Positions 25,809 through 39,443 of a stretch of 64,000 nt of DNA are shown here, piece after piece (position 1 is the first letter of the stretch; every line of letters begins with the position of its first letter). Position numbers and translations under genes: made by a program. The notes below the pieces were generated by a model. That model ran no database searches. It had not been told where the DNA came from and saw only the letters and a program-made list of their open reading frames with translations. Source of the stretch: Luteimonas gilva (lineage in GTDB: Bacteria; Pseudomonadota; Gammaproteobacteria; Xanthomonadales; Xanthomonadaceae); NCBI RefSeq assembly GCF_005239095.1, contig NZ_SZUA01000001.1, positions 1,097,049-1,161,048 of the forward strand, written 5' to 3'.

Positions 25809-28667
25809 TCAGAACCACTGGCGATCCTCGCCCGGGCCTTCGATGTTGGACACGCAGCGTCCGCACAGTTGCGGATGCGCTTCGGCCAGGCCGATGTCGC
25901 CGCGATATTGCCAGCAGCGCACGCACTTCCGCTTCTCGGTGGGCGCGGCTTCGACCACGAGTTCCTTGGCCGCGTCGTCGGCCACCACCGACACGTCGCC
26001 GCTGATGAACAGGAAACGCAACTCGTCGGACAGCGGCGCCAGCGCGTTCTGGTCGGCGACGCCGCAACGCAGCGCGATCTCGGCTTCCAGCGCCGCGCCG
26101 ATCTTGCCTTCGGCGCGCATCGGCTCCAGCACCTTGGCCACTTGTTCGCGCAGTTCCAGCAAACGCTCGAAATCGTGCGCGGACAGCGGCGCGTCGGCTT
26201 CCAACGGCGCCAAGCCGTCGTACCAAGTGGCGAACAGCACGTTCTCCTCGCGCTCGCCCGGCAGATAGCCCCACATCTCTTCGGCGGTGTACGCCAGGAT
26301 CGGCGCGATCCAGCGCACGAAAGCCTCGGCGATGCGGTACATCGCGCTCTGAGCCGAACGGCGGCCGCGCGAGTCCTCGGCCATCGTGTACAGGCGGTCC
26401 TTGGTGACGTCCAGGTACAGCGAGCCGAGGTCGACGCTGCAGAAGTTCGACAGCGATTGCACCACTTCGGCGAAGTCGTATCGGGCGTAAGCGTCGGCGA
26501 TCTTTTCCTGCAATTCGAAAGCGCGGTGCACGATCCAGCGGTCCAGCGCGACCATGTCGCCGAGCGGACGCAGGTGCGCCGCCGGATCGAAGCCCTGCAG
26601 GTTGCCCAGCAGGAAGCGCGCGGTATTGCGGATACGGCGGTAGGCGTCGCCGCTGCGTTTGAGGATCTCATCGGAGACCGACATTTCGTTGCGGTAGTCG
26701 GTCGCAGCGATCCACAGGCGCAGCACGTCCGCGCCCATCGCATCGATCACCTTTTGCGGCTCGACGACGTTGCCGAGCGACTTGGACATCTTGCGGCCGT
26801 CGGCGTCGACGGCGAATCCATGGGTCAACACTTGCCGGTAAGGCGCGGCGCCGTCCATCGCCACGCCGGTGAGCAACGCCGACTGGAACCAGCCGCGGTG
26901 CTGGTCCGAGCCTTCCAGATACAGCTCGGCCGGCTTGTGCAAGCCGTCTTGCGGGCGCTGGGCGAGCACGCATTCGTGGCTGGCGCCGGAATCGAACCAG
27001 ACGTCCAGGATGTCGGTGACTTTTTCGTAACGCGACGCATCGGCGGCGAGCAATTCTTCAGGCTGCAGCGCGTACCAAGCGTCGACGCCTTCGGTTTCGA
27101 CGCGTTCGGCCACTTTGCGCATCAGCGCGGCCGAATCCGGATGCGGCTCGCCGGTTTCGCGATCGTAGAAAAGCGCGATCGGCACGCCCCAATAACGCTG
27201 GCGCGAAATGGTCCAATCCGGGCGGCCTTCGACCATGCCGTAGATGCGGGCCTCGCCCCATTCCGGCACCCACTTCACTTGGCCGATCGCGGCCAGCGCG
27301 TCGCGGCGCAGTCCGGCCTGCTCCATCGAAATGAACCATTGCGGCGTGGCGCGGAACGCCACCGGCGTCTTGTGCCGCCAGCAGTGCGGATAACTGTGGT
27401 TGAGAACGAAATGGGCGAGCAGCGAACCGTCTTCGCGCAGCTTGGCGACGATGGCGTCGTTCGCTTTCCAGATATGCAAGCCGGCGAGCACGACGTCGCC
27501 CGCGGGCGGCGTAGTCGGCAGATAGACGCCGCGGCCGTCGACCGGATTCAGTTCGGCGGCCGAATATTGGTCGATCAAGCCATAGCGTTGGCCGACCGCG
27601 AAGTCTTCCTGGCCGTGGCCCGGCGCGGTGTGCACGGCGCCGGTGCCCTCTTCCGCCGACACGTGGTCGCCCAGCAGCACGGGAATATCGCGTTCGGCGT
27701 AGAACGGATGCTTGAACAGCTGGCCTTCGAGTTCTACGCCTTTCGCGCGGCCGTGCACGACGTATTCTTCGACGCCGTAACGCTTCAGCGCCTTTTCGGC
27801 CAACGCTTCGGCCAGCACCAGCCAACGCCGACGGCCGTTGCGGGCCGGGCCTTCGACCAGCACGTAGTCGAGATCGGCGCCGAGGCTGATCGCCAAGCTC
27901 GCCGGAATCGTCCATGGCGTGGTGGTCCAGATCGGCAGCGCTAATTCGACGTCGCCGTCGAGCGGCACGCCGAACGCGGACGCCAGCGCCTGCGGCTGCT
28001 TGGCCGCGTAAGCGATGTCCACCGCCGGCGACTGCTTGTCCTGATATTCGATCTCTGCCTCGGCCAGCGCCGACTGGCAATCGAAGCACCAATGCACCGG
28101 CTTGAAGCCGCGCGCGACGTGGCCGCGCTCGACGATCTTGGCGAGCGCGCGCAGCATGTCCGCCTCGTAGCGGAAATCCATGGTGCGGTACGGGTTTTCC
28201 CAATCGCCGATCACGCCCAGTCGCTTGAAATCGCGGCGCTGGCTGTCGATCTGCTCGGCGGCGTATTCGCGGCATTTGACCCGGAACGCGGCGGCGTCGA
28301 GCTTGTCACCAACCTTGCCGTACTTCTTCTCGATGGCGTGCTCGATCGGCAGGCCGTGGCAATCCCAGCCCGGCACGTAGGGCGCGTCGAAGCCGGCCAT
28401 CAACTTCGACTTGACTACCATGTCCTTCAGCACTTTATTGACCGCATGGCCAATGTGGATCGCGCCGTTCGCGTAAGGCGGACCGTCGTGCAGCACGAAC
28501 TTGCGCTCGCGGCCTTGCACCTTTTCGCGGATGCGGTGGTACAGGCCTTCGGATTCCCAACGCGCGAGCGTCTGCGGCTCGCGCTTGGGCAGGTCGCCGC
28601 GCATCGGGAAATCGGTGGCCGGAAGGTGGATCGTGGCCTTGTAGCGGTGGGTGTCGTTCTCGCTCAC
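25809..28667 (-). CDS. ileS: Isoleucyl-tRNA synthetase
   Basis: Class I aminoacyl-tRNA synthetase, 952 residues. HIGH motif in [22 protein letters not shown] in [15 protein letters not shown], editing (CP1) domain in the middle with [16 protein letters not shown], and a C-terminal zinc ribbon [12 protein letters not shown]...[14 protein letters not shown] at 28667 is chosen as start because it overlaps the ribF stop (GTGA), matches the family length and yields [20 protein letters not shown]; a frame open further upstream belongs to the ribF antisense-of-frame region. Cytoplasmic, essential. Confidence 0.98.
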   Translation of the reverse strand: MSENDTHRYKATIHLPATDFPMRGDLPKREPQTLARWESEGLYHRIREKVQGRERKFVLHDGPPYANGAIHIGHAVNKVLKDMVVKSKLMAGFDAPYVPGWDCHGLPIEHAIEKKYGKVGDKLDAAAFRVKCREYAAEQIDSQRRDFKRLGVIGDWENPYRTMDFRYEADMLRALAKIVERGHVARGFKPVHWCFDCQSALAEAEIEYQDKQSPAVDIAYAAKQPQALASAFGVPLDGDVELALPIWTTTPWTIPASLAISLGADLDYVLVEGPARNGRRRWLVLAEALAEKALKRYGVEEYVVHGRAKGVELEGQLFKHPFYAERDIPVLLGDHVSAEEGTGAVHTAPGHGQEDFAVGQRYGLIDQYSAAELNPVDGRGVYLPTTPPAGDVVLAGLHIWKANDAIVAKLREDGSLLAHFVLNHSYPHCWRHKTPVAFRATPQWFISMEQAGLRRDALAAIGQVKWVPEWGEARIYGMVEGRPDWTISRQRYWGVPIALFYDRETGEPHPDSAALMRKVAERVETEGVDAWYALQPEELLAADASRYEKVTDILDVWFDSGASHECVLAQRPQDGLHKPAELYLEGSDQHRGWFQSALLTGVAMDGAAPYRQVLTHGFAVDADGRKMSKSLGNVVEPQKVIDAMGADVLRLWIAATDYRNEMSVSDEILKRSGDAYRRIRNTARFLLGNLQGFDPAAHLRPLGDMVALDRWIVHRAFELQEKIADAYARYDFAEVVQSLSNFCSVDLGSLYLDVTKDRLYTMAEDSRGRRSAQSAMYRIAEAFVRWIAPILAYTAEEMWGYLPGEREENVLFATWYDGLAPLEADAPLSAHDFERLLELREQVAKVLEPMRAEGKIGAALEAEIALRCGVADQNALAPLSDELRFLFISGDVSVVADDAAKELVVEAAPTEKRKCVRCWQYRGDIGLAEAHPQLCGRCVSNIEGPGEDRQWF

Positions 28668-29614
28668 GCGTACGCCTGTTTGGGTGCTTGTTGGAGGATG
28701 GCACGTGCCTGTGCGGCATCCTTGTGCATTTGCGCGACCAGACTTTGCAGGTCGGGGAATTTCTCTTCGTCGCGCAGCTTGGCCACGAATTCCACTTCGA
28801 TGCGGCGGCCGTAGAGGTCGCCGTCGAAATCGAACAGATGCGCTTCGAGCAAAGGTTCGACGCCGTCCACCGTCGGCCGCGTGCCGAAGCTGGTCACCGC
28901 GGCGATCGGCGTCTTGCCCACGCCGTGCACCCAAGCGGCGTGGATGCCGGTGAAGGCCGGCGTCTTGCCGCCGAAACGCAGATTGGCGGTGGGAAAGCCG
29001 AGCGTGCGGCCGAGCTGCGCGCCGCGCACGACGTGCCCGGCGATCGCGTACGGGCGTCCGAGCAGACGCGAAGCGAGACGGAAATCGCCGTCGCCGAGCG
29101 CGTTGCGGATGCGGGTGCTGGAGACACGCTCGCCGTCGAGCGCCACCGGCTCGATTTCGCCGGCTTCGAAATCCAGGTGCGTTCCCAACCGGCGCAACGT
29201 GGCCATATCGCCGCCGCGCTTACGGCCGAAACGGAACTCCGGCCCAACCCAGACCTCGCGTGCGGACAGCCTGCCGACGAGCACGTCGCGCACGAAATTC
29301 TCGGCGCTCATCGACGCCAAGCGCACGTCGAAACGCAGCAGACCGATGCCGTCGGCGCCGAGATCGCGCAGGCCTTCGATCCTGGCGCGCGGCAGAGTGA
29401 GCCGCGGCGGCGCAGCGCCGGCGGCGAAGAACTCGCGCGGCAACGGTTCGAAGCTCAACGCGACCGCAGCCACGCCTAAGGCGCGCGCACGCGAAGCCGC
29501 ATGCCGCACCAGCGCGCGATGGCCCAGATGCAGGCCGTCGAAGGCGCCGATGCAGACCACGCTTCCCTGCGGATATAGGGATCCGCCATCGACGTCGCGA
29601 AACAGCCTGCTCAT
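28664..29614 (-). CDS. ribF: Bifunctional riboflavin kinase/FAD synthetase
   Basis: Converts riboflavin to FMN and FAD; 316 residues. N-terminal nucleotidyltransferase domain with [20 protein letters not shown]-terminal flavokinase domain with [20 protein letters not shown] and GFPTANL. Start ATG 29614 gives [11 protein letters not shown]. Overlaps the ileS start by four bases and is followed upstream by murJ across a family-C repeat. Normal length and motifs. Confidence 0.97.
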   Translation of the reverse strand: MSRLFRDVDGGSLYPQGSVVCIGAFDGLHLGHRALVRHAASRARALGVAAVALSFEPLPREFFAAGAAPPRLTLPRARIEGLRDLGADGIGLLRFDVRLASMSAENFVRDVLVGRLSAREVWVGPEFRFGRKRGGDMATLRRLGTHLDFEAGEIEPVALDGERVSSTRIRNALGDGDFRLASRLLGRPYAIAGHVVRGAQLGRTLGFPTANLRFGGKTPAFTGIHAAWVHGVGKTPIAAVTSFGTRPTVDGVEPLLEAHLFDFDGDLYGRRIEVEFVAKLRDEEKFPDLQSLVAQMHKDAAQARAILQQAPKQAYA

Positions 29615-29633
29615 CAGTTCTCTGGTTGTGGAC

Positions 29634-29690
29634 TTTGTGGGAGAGGCTTCAGCCCCGACAACCATGTCGGGGCTGAAGCCCCTCCCACAA
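29634..29690. repeat. Family-C palindromic repeat
   Basis: Inverted repeat GAGGCTTCAGCCCCGACA / TGTCGGGGCTGAAGCC with CCTCCCACAA on the right and TTTGTGGGAG on the left, between murJ and ribF. Confidence 0.9.
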
Positions 29691-29758
29691 GAGCGATACC
29701 GATTACCCGCATACGGGTAGATTCCGGAGTATAGCTGCGGTGCAGCAAACCGGCCGGC

Positions 29759-31417
29759 TCAATGCCTCAGATCGCGCGGCCGGATGCCCTGCAGCCACAA
29801 CAGCCCGGCATAGGCCGTCGCGCCGCTGCCCACCAGCACCGCCAGCTTCCAGATCCGCTCCCACCACGGCCAGACCGTCCAGCCCTGCCAGTACGCCAAG
29901 AAGGCGACTACGACCGCGGTCATGCCGATCGCCGCCACCGCCAATTGACGCAGGAAGCGGGCCCACCCGGCTTGGCTTTCGTAGACGCCGGCACGGCGCA
30001 GATACCACCACAGCTGCACGGCGTTGAGCCAACCGGCCAACGCGATCGCCAAAGCCAAGCAGGCGTGCGCGCCGGGAACGCGGCCCAACGCTTCGAACAC
30101 GCGGCCGCCCGTCGCGGTCAGCGCGGCGCGCCCGGCATCGGTCAAGTACAGCAAGCCCAGCACGAGCGACACCGTGAATACCGCGTTCGCGATCACCGAC
30201 ACCACCGCCGACTTCACCGGCGTCTTGGTGTCCTGCCGCGAATAGAACGCCGGCGCCAATACTTTGACCAGCAGGAACGCCGGGACGGCCGTCGCCTGGG
30301 CCATCAGGCTCAGACCGCTCATCCGGGTGTCCTCGGCGGTGAAATTGCCGTGCTGGAACAAGGCCGCCATCAACGGCTGCGCGCACAGGATCAGCCCTAG
30401 GCAAGCCGGCACGCCGATCAGCAGGCAAAGCCTGAAACCCCAATCCAACGCCTTCGAAAATCCATGCGGATCGGTGGCGGCGTGGCGGCTGGACAGGTGC
30501 GGCAGGATCACCGTGCCGATCGCCACGCCGAACATGCCCAGCGGGAATTCCAGCAGGCGATCGGTGTAGTACAGCCAAGTCACGCTGCCGCCGATCAGGA
30601 ACGAGGCCATGATCGTGTTGAGCAGCAGGTTCACCTGCGCCACCGATGAGCCGAACAACGTCGGCACCATCAGCTTCATGATCTTGCGCACGCCGGCATG
30701 GGCCACGCCCCAGCGCGGCCGCGGCAGCAGACCGATCTTCGCCAACGACGGCAGTTGGAACACCAGTTGCAGCACGCCGGCCGCGAACACGCCCCAGGCC
30801 AGCGCCAGCACCGGTTCGCGCATGAAGGGCGCCACGCACAGCGCCGCGGCGATCATGGCCAAGTTCAGCAACACCGGCGACAAGGCGGGAATCGCGAAGC
30901 GCTGGTAGCTGTTGAGGATGCCGCCGGCCAGCGAGGCTAGCGAAATGAACAAGGCGTACGGGAAGGTGATCCGCAGCATCTCCGCGGCCAGCCGGCCCTG
31001 TTCGGTGTCGGCGCCGAAACCGGGGGCGAAGATCGGCATGATCCAGGGCGCGGCCAGCACCGCGCCTGCGGTCAGCACCAGCAGGAACGCGGTCAAGGTG
31101 CCGGCGACCCGGTCGACCAGTTCCTTCACCGCGGCGTGGTCGCCGCGTTCCTTGTACTCGGCCAGGACCGGGACGAAGGCCATCGAGAACGAGCCCTCGG
31201 CCGACAGCCGGCGCATGAAATTGGGGATCCGGAACGCCACCACGAAGGCGTCCATGGCCGGGCTGGCCCCGAACACGGCCGCGTAGACCTGGTCCCGGAC
31301 CAGGCCCGAGATCCGGGACAGGAAGGTCATGGCGCTGAACACGGCCGTGGAGCGCAGCAGGCCGGACTTGCGGGGGGTGGGCGGCGGGACGGCCGCTGCA
31401 GGGTCCGGGGCGTTCAT
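29759..31417 (-). CDS. murJ: Lipid II flippase MurJ (MviN)
   Basis: MOP-superfamily membrane protein that flips lipid II for peptidoglycan synthesis; 552 residues with about 14 membrane helices. The start MNAPDPAAAVPPP is followed by RSTAVFSAMTFLSRISGLVR, the conserved first helix, and by GASPAMDAFVVAFRIPNFMR and EGSFSMAFVPVLAEY. Its start is divergent from rpsT. First gene of the murJ-ribF-ileS-lspA-ispH cluster. Confidence 0.97.
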   Translation of the reverse strand: MNAPDPAAAVPPPTPRKSGLLRSTAVFSAMTFLSRISGLVRDQVYAAVFGASPAMDAFVVAFRIPNFMRRLSAEGSFSMAFVPVLAEYKERGDHAAVKELVDRVAGTLTAFLLVLTAGAVLAAPWIMPIFAPGFGADTEQGRLAAEMLRITFPYALFISLASLAGGILNSYQRFAIPALSPVLLNLAMIAAALCVAPFMREPVLALAWGVFAAGVLQLVFQLPSLAKIGLLPRPRWGVAHAGVRKIMKLMVPTLFGSSVAQVNLLLNTIMASFLIGGSVTWLYYTDRLLEFPLGMFGVAIGTVILPHLSSRHAATDPHGFSKALDWGFRLCLLIGVPACLGLILCAQPLMAALFQHGNFTAEDTRMSGLSLMAQATAVPAFLLVKVLAPAFYSRQDTKTPVKSAVVSVIANAVFTVSLVLGLLYLTDAGRAALTATGGRVFEALGRVPGAHACLALAIALAGWLNAVQLWWYLRRAGVYESQAGWARFLRQLAVAAIGMTAVVVAFLAYWQGWTVWPWWERIWKLAVLVGSGATAYAGLLWLQGIRPRDLRH

Positions 31418-31432
31418 CGGGCAACCTGGCTC

Positions 31433-31523
31433 TTTGTGGGAGCGGCTTCAGCCGCGAGCGTTTGCCCTTGTGGGAGGGGCTTCAGCCCCGACGAGTTGTC
31501 GGGGCTGAAGCCCCTCCCACAAA
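31433..31523. repeat. Single family-A arm joined to a complete family-C repeat
   Basis: A lone A arm (31433-31460, TGTGGGAGCGGCTTCAGCCG then CGAGCG) is followed directly by a full C palindrome (31468-31523). The A arm has no partner here, so part of an A element seems lost or overwritten by the C element. Lies in the murJ/rpsT divergent region. Confidence 0.85.
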
Positions 31524-31549
31524 AGCCGCGCCCGAAACCGGCCCTGAGG

Positions 31550-31578
31550 TTGACGCAAGTACCTGAATCCCCCATAAT
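31550..31578 (+). promoter_or_regulatory. rpsT: Strong promoter of rpsT
   Basis: TTGACG (31550-31555), 17 bp, CATAAT (31573-31578); each hexamer matches consensus at five of six positions. The expected transcript start near 31585 gives a leader of about 50 nt before rpsT. Confidence 0.75.
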
Positions 31579-31635
31579 TTCCGGCTCGTTTGTCCCAGAC
31601 ACCGCTTTTTTCACCCCAGTTTCCAGGATCCCATC

Positions 31636-31902
31636 GTGGCCAATATCAAGTCCGCCAAGAAGCGCGCCAAGCAGGCCGTCGTGCGCAATCTGCGCAACGC
31701 CAGCCAGCGTTCGATGCTGCGCACCGCCGTCAAGAAAGTCCTCAAGGCGCTCGACGCCAACGACGCCGCCGGCGCCCAGGCCGCTTTCGCCACCGCGCAG
31801 CCGATCCTCGATCGCTTCGCCGCGCGCGGCCTGATCCACAAGAACAAGGCCGCTCGCCATAAGAGCCGCCTGTCGGCCCGCATCAAGGCGCTGGCCGCCT
31901 GA
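31636..31902 (+). CDS. rpsT: 30S ribosomal protein S20
   Basis: Primary 16S rRNA-binding protein of the small subunit, 88 residues, starting with [20 protein letters not shown] (GTG start codon) and ending [14 protein letters not shown]. Preceded by a strong promoter and followed by an intrinsic terminator, so it is monocistronic. Divergent from murJ, as in many gammaproteobacteria. Confidence 0.98.
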   Translation: MANIKSAKKRAKQAVVRNLRNASQRSMLRTAVKKVLKALDANDAAGAQAAFATAQPILDRFAARGLIHKNKAARHKSRLSARIKALAA

Positions 31903-31925
31903 TATCGGCTTAGCGAGCGTTCCGA

Positions 31926-31952
31926 AAAACCCGGCTTCGGCCGGGTTTTTTG
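31926..31952 (+). terminator. rpsT: Intrinsic terminator of rpsT
   Basis: AACCCGGCTTCGGCCGGGTT followed by TTTT: stem AACCCGGC / GCCGGGTT with a UUCG-like tetraloop, 23 bases after the stop codon. Confidence 0.92.
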
Positions 31953-31964
31953 TTGCCCCGGCTT

Positions 31965-32036
31965 TCGTGGGCGCGAATTCATTCGCACGCATTTCGGTTC
32001 CGATGAAAGAGCGTGCGAATGAATTCGCACCTACAA
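31965..32036. repeat. Family-F palindromic repeat
   Basis: Perfect 18-bp inverted repeat GCGAATTCATTCGCACGC (31973-31990) and GCGTGCGAATGAATTCGC (32011-32028) around a 20-base loop, with GTGGGC/CACCTAC-like flanks. Only copy in the window. Between rpsT and obgE, which converge. Confidence 0.88.
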
Positions 32037-32059
32037 AAATGCCGGCTCCGCGTCGCGAC

Positions 32060-33247
<1,188 letters not shown>

Positions 33248-33288
33248 TCACTGGATTCCCGCCTTCGCGGAATGACGGCTTGAAGAAA

Positions 33289-33315
33289 CGAAAAGCCCCG
33301 CACGCGGCGGGGCTT
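33289..33315 (-). terminator. rpmA: Terminator after rpmA
   Basis: Minus strand: AAGCCCCGC, five-base loop, GCGGGGCTT followed by TTCG and a T-rich run. Nine-pair stem 20 bases beyond the rpmA stop; probably reduces read-through to obgE. Confidence 0.8.
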
Positions 33316-33335
33316 AATCGCATCGCAAGCGAGGA

Positions 33336-33596
<261 letters not shown>

Positions 33597-33608
33597 GGCG
33601 GCTTCTCC

Positions 33609-33929
33609 TTACTTGCTGTCGCCACCGGCGATGCCGGTGATCTCGATTTCGGTGTAATGCTGCCGGTGGCCCATCTGCTTGCGATGGTGCTTGCGGCGGC
33701 GGAACTTCACGATGCGCACCTTGTCGGCGCGGCCGTGGCCCTTCACGGTGGCGGAAACGGTGGCGCCTTTCAGCGCGTCGCCGAGCTTCACGCCTTCGCC
33801 GTCGCCCAGCATCAGGATCTGCTCGAACTTGATCTCTTTGCCGGCTTCGACGTCGAGAAGTTCGACGCGGATCGTTTCGCCCTTCATCACGCGGTATTGC
33901 TTACCGCCGGTGACCAGAACTGCGTACAT
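33609..33929 (-). CDS. rplU: 50S ribosomal protein L21
   Basis: Ribosomal protein L21, 106 residues, starting [20 protein letters not shown]; the RNA-binding C-terminal half has [19 protein letters not shown]. The frame is open 13 codons further upstream but [11 protein letters not shown] is the universal start. First gene of the rplU-rpmA(-obgE) operon behind a strong promoter. Confidence 0.98.
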   Translation of the reverse strand: MYAVLVTGGKQYRVMKGETIRVELLDVEAGKEIKFEQILMLGDGEGVKLGDALKGATVSATVKGHGRADKVRIVKFRRRKHHRKQMGHRQHYTEIEITGIAGGDSK

Positions 33930-34002
33930 GATCGATATTCCTTTCTGTAGTTCTTCTGTAATTTTCATAGCCTGGCCGCCATCGAGGGCGGACAGAAGCG
34001 GA

Positions 34003-34032
34003 ATTGTAGGGGATTCAGGGAGTTAGGGTCAA
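34003..34032 (-). promoter_or_regulatory. rplU: Strong promoter of rplU
   Basis: Minus strand: TTGACC (complement of 34027-34032), 18 bp, TACAAT (complement of 34003-34008), each five of six to consensus. Leader of about 65 nt to rplU. Confidence 0.75.
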
Positions 34033-34048
34033 CTGGATGAGCGACTTC

Positions 34049-34213
34049 GGAGCTTCCCCTTCTCCCACCGGGAGAAGGTACCCGGAGGGCGGATGAGGGT
34101 TCGGCGTAGCGGCGGAAGGATCCGATCGGGAGACCGGTCGGAAACCCGCGATCTGGACCATCCCAGCTCCGCCGAACCCTCACCCCAACCCCTCTCCCGA
34201 TGGGAGAGGGGCT
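34049..34213. repeat. Large inverted element between rplU and uvrA
   Basis: Outer hairpins CCTTCTCCCACCGGGAGAAGG (about 34054-34074) and CCCCTCTCCCGATGGGAGAG (from about 34189); between them a perfect 13-bp inverted pair TGAGGGTTCGGCG (34094-34106) and CGCCGAACCCTCA (34170-34182). It occupies most of the 449-bp gap before uvrA. No coding potential seen inside. The element looks like a composite repeat unit flanked by two small hairpins. Confidence 0.75.
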
Positions 34214-34378
34214 AAATCCAGGGCTTAACCGCTCAGTCGCATCTCCTGAGACCTGTCCATGCCAGGCTGGCATTCCGCCGATTTGCCCCCAAATCGTCGG
34301 CTCGCTACGCTCCCCTGTTGGCCGCGCATCCGCGCAAGCCCCGCCCGGGGCTTCAACCCGTTGCTGGACCCCTCATCG

Positions 34379-37255
<2,877 letters not shown>

Positions 37256-37260
37256 GATCA

Positions 37261-37339
37261 GGAACTAGTGAACAGGAATTAGGAACTAGTAAGATCGCCA
37301 GGCCACTCGTTTCTCGTTCCTATTTCACTAGTTACTAAG
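37261..37339. repeat. ACTAGT-containing inverted repeat
   Basis: GGAACTAGTGAACAGGAATT then a second GGAACTAGTAA, answered by TTCACTAGTTAC near 37326-37337. The arms AACTAGTGAA and TTCACTAGTT are perfectly complementary. It fills the gap between uvrA and the thioesterase gene and is AT-rich relative to the genome. Confidence 0.75.
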
Positions 37340-37342
37340 CTT

Positions 37343-37753
37343 ATGGGTTTGGACAACGAAAAAACCCTGTTCCGCATGCCCATCGCGCTGCGCTGGCGCG
37401 ATCTGGACGCGTTCAACCACGTCAACAATTCCAACTTCCTCACCTATCTGGAGGAAGCGCGGATCCGCTGGTTCGATTCGCTGGGCGAGGAGTGGGTGAC
37501 CGACCAAGTCGCTCCGCTGCTGGCGGCGGTGCAGATGAACTACCGTCAGCCGATCCCGTATCCCTCGGAAGTGACCGTCGAACTGTTCGCCGAGCGCGTC
37601 GGCAACACCAGCGTGACCTTGGGCCATCGCATCGTTAGCGAGGACGGAGCGATCCTGTACGCGGACGGCCATGTGGTGATGGTGTGGATCGAGCGCGCCA
37701 GCGGCCGGCCCACGCCCCTGCCCGATCCCGTGCGCCGCGCATCGGCTTTGTAG
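37343..37753 (+). CDS. Acyl-CoA thioesterase (4HBT hot-dog family, YbgC-like)
   Basis: Hot-dog-fold thioesterase, 136 residues. The catalytic region LRWRDLDAFNHVNNSNFLTY has the Asp and His-Val-Asn-Asn pattern of 4-hydroxybenzoyl-CoA thioesterase/YbgC enzymes, followed by EEARIRWFDSLG. ATG 37343 gives MGLDNEKTLFRMPIALRW. Probably hydrolyses acyl-CoA thioesters; substrate not predictable. Stand-alone gene between two repeat regions. Confidence 0.88.
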   Translation: MGLDNEKTLFRMPIALRWRDLDAFNHVNNSNFLTYLEEARIRWFDSLGEEWVTDQVAPLLAAVQMNYRQPIPYPSEVTVELFAERVGNTSVTLGHRIVSEDGAILYADGHVVMVWIERASGRPTPLPDPVRRASAL

Positions 37754-37867
37754 AGTCGAGCCTGCTCGATTGCTCTGGCTTTGTGGGAGCGGCTTTAGCC
37801 GCGAGCTCTTTCCTGCACGTCGCTGGGATCTTCGCGCAAGAGCTCGCGGCTAAAGCCGCTCCACAAA
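37749..37867. repeat. Single family-B arm followed by a full family-A repeat
   Basis: A lone B arm (GTAGAGTCGAGCCTGCTCGA, 37749-37769) immediately follows the thioesterase stop, then a complete A palindrome (37779-37867) whose loop contains CACGTCGCTGGGATCTTCGC. One B arm is missing, suggesting partial overwriting by the A element. Confidence 0.88.
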
Positions 37868-37874
37868 GCGAGAA

Positions 37875-38318
37875 TCAGAGCGCAGAAGGATTGCGCACTT
37901 CGAATTCGCCCAGCACCTTGCGTCCGTCGGCCAATTCGAATTCCACCACCACCTTGCTGCCCGCTTTCAACGCCGAACGCGGCTGCATCAGCATCAGATG
38001 CAATCCGCCCGGCTTCAGCGTCGCCGCGCCGTCCGGCGCGATGCGCAGTTCGGGCACCGCGCGCATCTTGCTGACGCCGTCGACGATGCGGGTTTCGTGG
38101 AGCTCGACGCTGCCGTAAGCCGGGCTGCTCGCGGCCACGACCGTAGCCGGCGCCGGACAGCGGTTTTCGATGCGGCCGAAGCCGGCCTGCATCGGCATGC
38201 CGCCGGGAACCAAGCGGATCCAGGCGTCGCGCACTTGCGGCGAGCAATCGCGGGCGAAGGACGGGCTGCTCAGCGCGGCCAGCAACGAAAACGACAGGGC
38301 GGCGGAAATTCTGTTCAT
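37875..38318 (-). CDS. Periplasmic copper chaperone PCu(A)C-like protein
   Basis: Secreted protein, 147 residues, signal MNRISAALSFSLLAALSSPS. The PCu(A)C ligand pattern is present: H74 and M85 in ELHETRIVDGVSKM, and LHLMLMQPRSALKAG with H107/M109/M111. PCu(A)C proteins bind Cu(I) in the periplasm and help load the CuA centre of cytochrome oxidase. Start ATG 38318 gives the complete signal peptide. Divergent from the enoyl-CoA hydratase-like gene; no SCO1 homologue is adjacent. Confidence 0.85.
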   Translation of the reverse strand: MNRISAALSFSLLAALSSPSFARDCSPQVRDAWIRLVPGGMPMQAGFGRIENRCPAPATVVAASSPAYGSVELHETRIVDGVSKMRAVPELRIAPDGAATLKPGGLHLMLMQPRSALKAGSKVVVEFELADGRKVLGEFEVRNPSAL

Positions 38319-38358
38319 GAGCCTATGATAACGGCCAACCGCCTTTCCGACCGAACCC

Positions 38359-39117
38359 ATGACCTCGCTCATCGCTATCGAAGACCACGGCAGCATCCGG
38401 GAATTGCGGCTGGCGCGCGCGCCGGTCAACGCCCTGAATCCGGCCTTGTGCGCCGAACTGGCATCGGCGATCGCCGATGCCGCCGCGCAAGGCGCGCAAG
38501 GCCTGGTGCTGAGCGGCGGCCCCAAGGTGTTCTCGGCCGGGCTGGACGTGCCGCATCTGCTGACGATCGACGACCGCGGCGCTTTGAAAGCGGCCTGGGA
38601 AACCTTCTTCGCCGCCGCGCGCGCATTGGCGGCGTGCCCGGTGCCGGTCGTGGCGGCCATCGCCGGCCATGCGCCGGCCGGCGGTTGCGTGCTGGCTTTG
38701 TGCTGCGACTACCGGATCATGGCCTCGGGTCCGTTCCGGATCGGCCTGAACGAAACCCAGGTCGGCCTGGCCGCGCCGGAAGGCATCCGGAGGCTGATGG
38801 CGCGCGTGGTCGGCCCTTATCGCGCCGAACGCTTGCTGGTCGCCGGCGAGATGGTGGAAGCCGAACGCGCGCTGGCGATCGGCTTGGTCGACGAACTCGC
38901 CGACATCGATCACGTCCCCGTCCGCGCCCGCGCATGGCTGGAAGAACTGCTGAAGTTGCCGCGCAAGCCGATGCTGACCACGCGCGGTTTCGCCCGCGCC
39001 GATCTGATCGCCGCTCTGCATCCCGACTTCATCCAGCTCGACCGCTTCATCGATGCATGGAACGAACCCGATACGCAAGCCGGCCTGCGCGCCCTGGTCG
39101 CCAAACTGGGCAAGTGA
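38359..39117 (+). CDS. Enoyl-CoA hydratase/isomerase family protein
   Basis: Crotonase-fold protein, 252 residues. The oxyanion-hole region GGPKVFSAGLDVPHLLTIDD and VVAAIAGHAPAGGCVLALCC are seen, then FRIGLNETQVGLAAP. The residue at the second catalytic Glu position is Thr/Gln-like (NETQVGLA), so isomerase or another crotonase reaction rather than hydration is possible. Followed at one base by the DUF1272 gene; likely co-transcribed. Substrate unknown. Confidence 0.82.
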   Translation: MTSLIAIEDHGSIRELRLARAPVNALNPALCAELASAIADAAAQGAQGLVLSGGPKVFSAGLDVPHLLTIDDRGALKAAWETFFAAARALAACPVPVVAAIAGHAPAGGCVLALCCDYRIMASGPFRIGLNETQVGLAAPEGIRRLMARVVGPYRAERLLVAGEMVEAERALAIGLVDELADIDHVPVRARAWLEELLKLPRKPMLTTRGFARADLIAALHPDFIQLDRFIDAWNEPDTQAGLRALVAKLGK

Positions 39118-39119
39118 CG

Positions 39120-39359
39120 ATGCTGCAAATGCGCCCGTGCTGCGAATGCTGCGGCCGCGACTTGCCGGCCGATACCGCCGGCGCGCTGATCTGCTCGTTC
39201 GAATGCACGTTCTGCGCGGATTGCGATGCGCGCACGCTGCATGGGCGTTGCCCGAATTGCGGCGGCGAACTGCGGCCGCGCCCGACCCGCATCGGCGATG
39301 CGTTGGCGCGCCACCCCGCTTCCAACGAGTGCGTCGTCAAGCCTGGCGGCTGTCCATAG
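39120..39359 (+). CDS. DUF1272 zinc-ribbon-like small protein
   Basis: Cys-rich protein of 79 residues starting MLQMRPCCECCGRDLPADTA and containing CSFECTFCADCDARTLHGRC and CPNCGGEL, the DUF1272 pattern with several CxxC pairs that should bind zinc. The start overlaps the region just after the enoyl-CoA hydratase stop (three bases later). Function of DUF1272 is unknown; possibly a regulatory zinc ribbon. Confidence 0.85.
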   Translation: MLQMRPCCECCGRDLPADTAGALICSFECTFCADCDARTLHGRCPNCGGELRPRPTRIGDALARHPASNECVVKPGGCP

Positions 39360-39443
39360 CTTTTTTTGCGTCAACCCGGCGCAGGCTCGAGCGTTCACCC
39401 CGCATCGCACCGGCATCGCCGCCGGTGGAACAGGGGTACCGCC

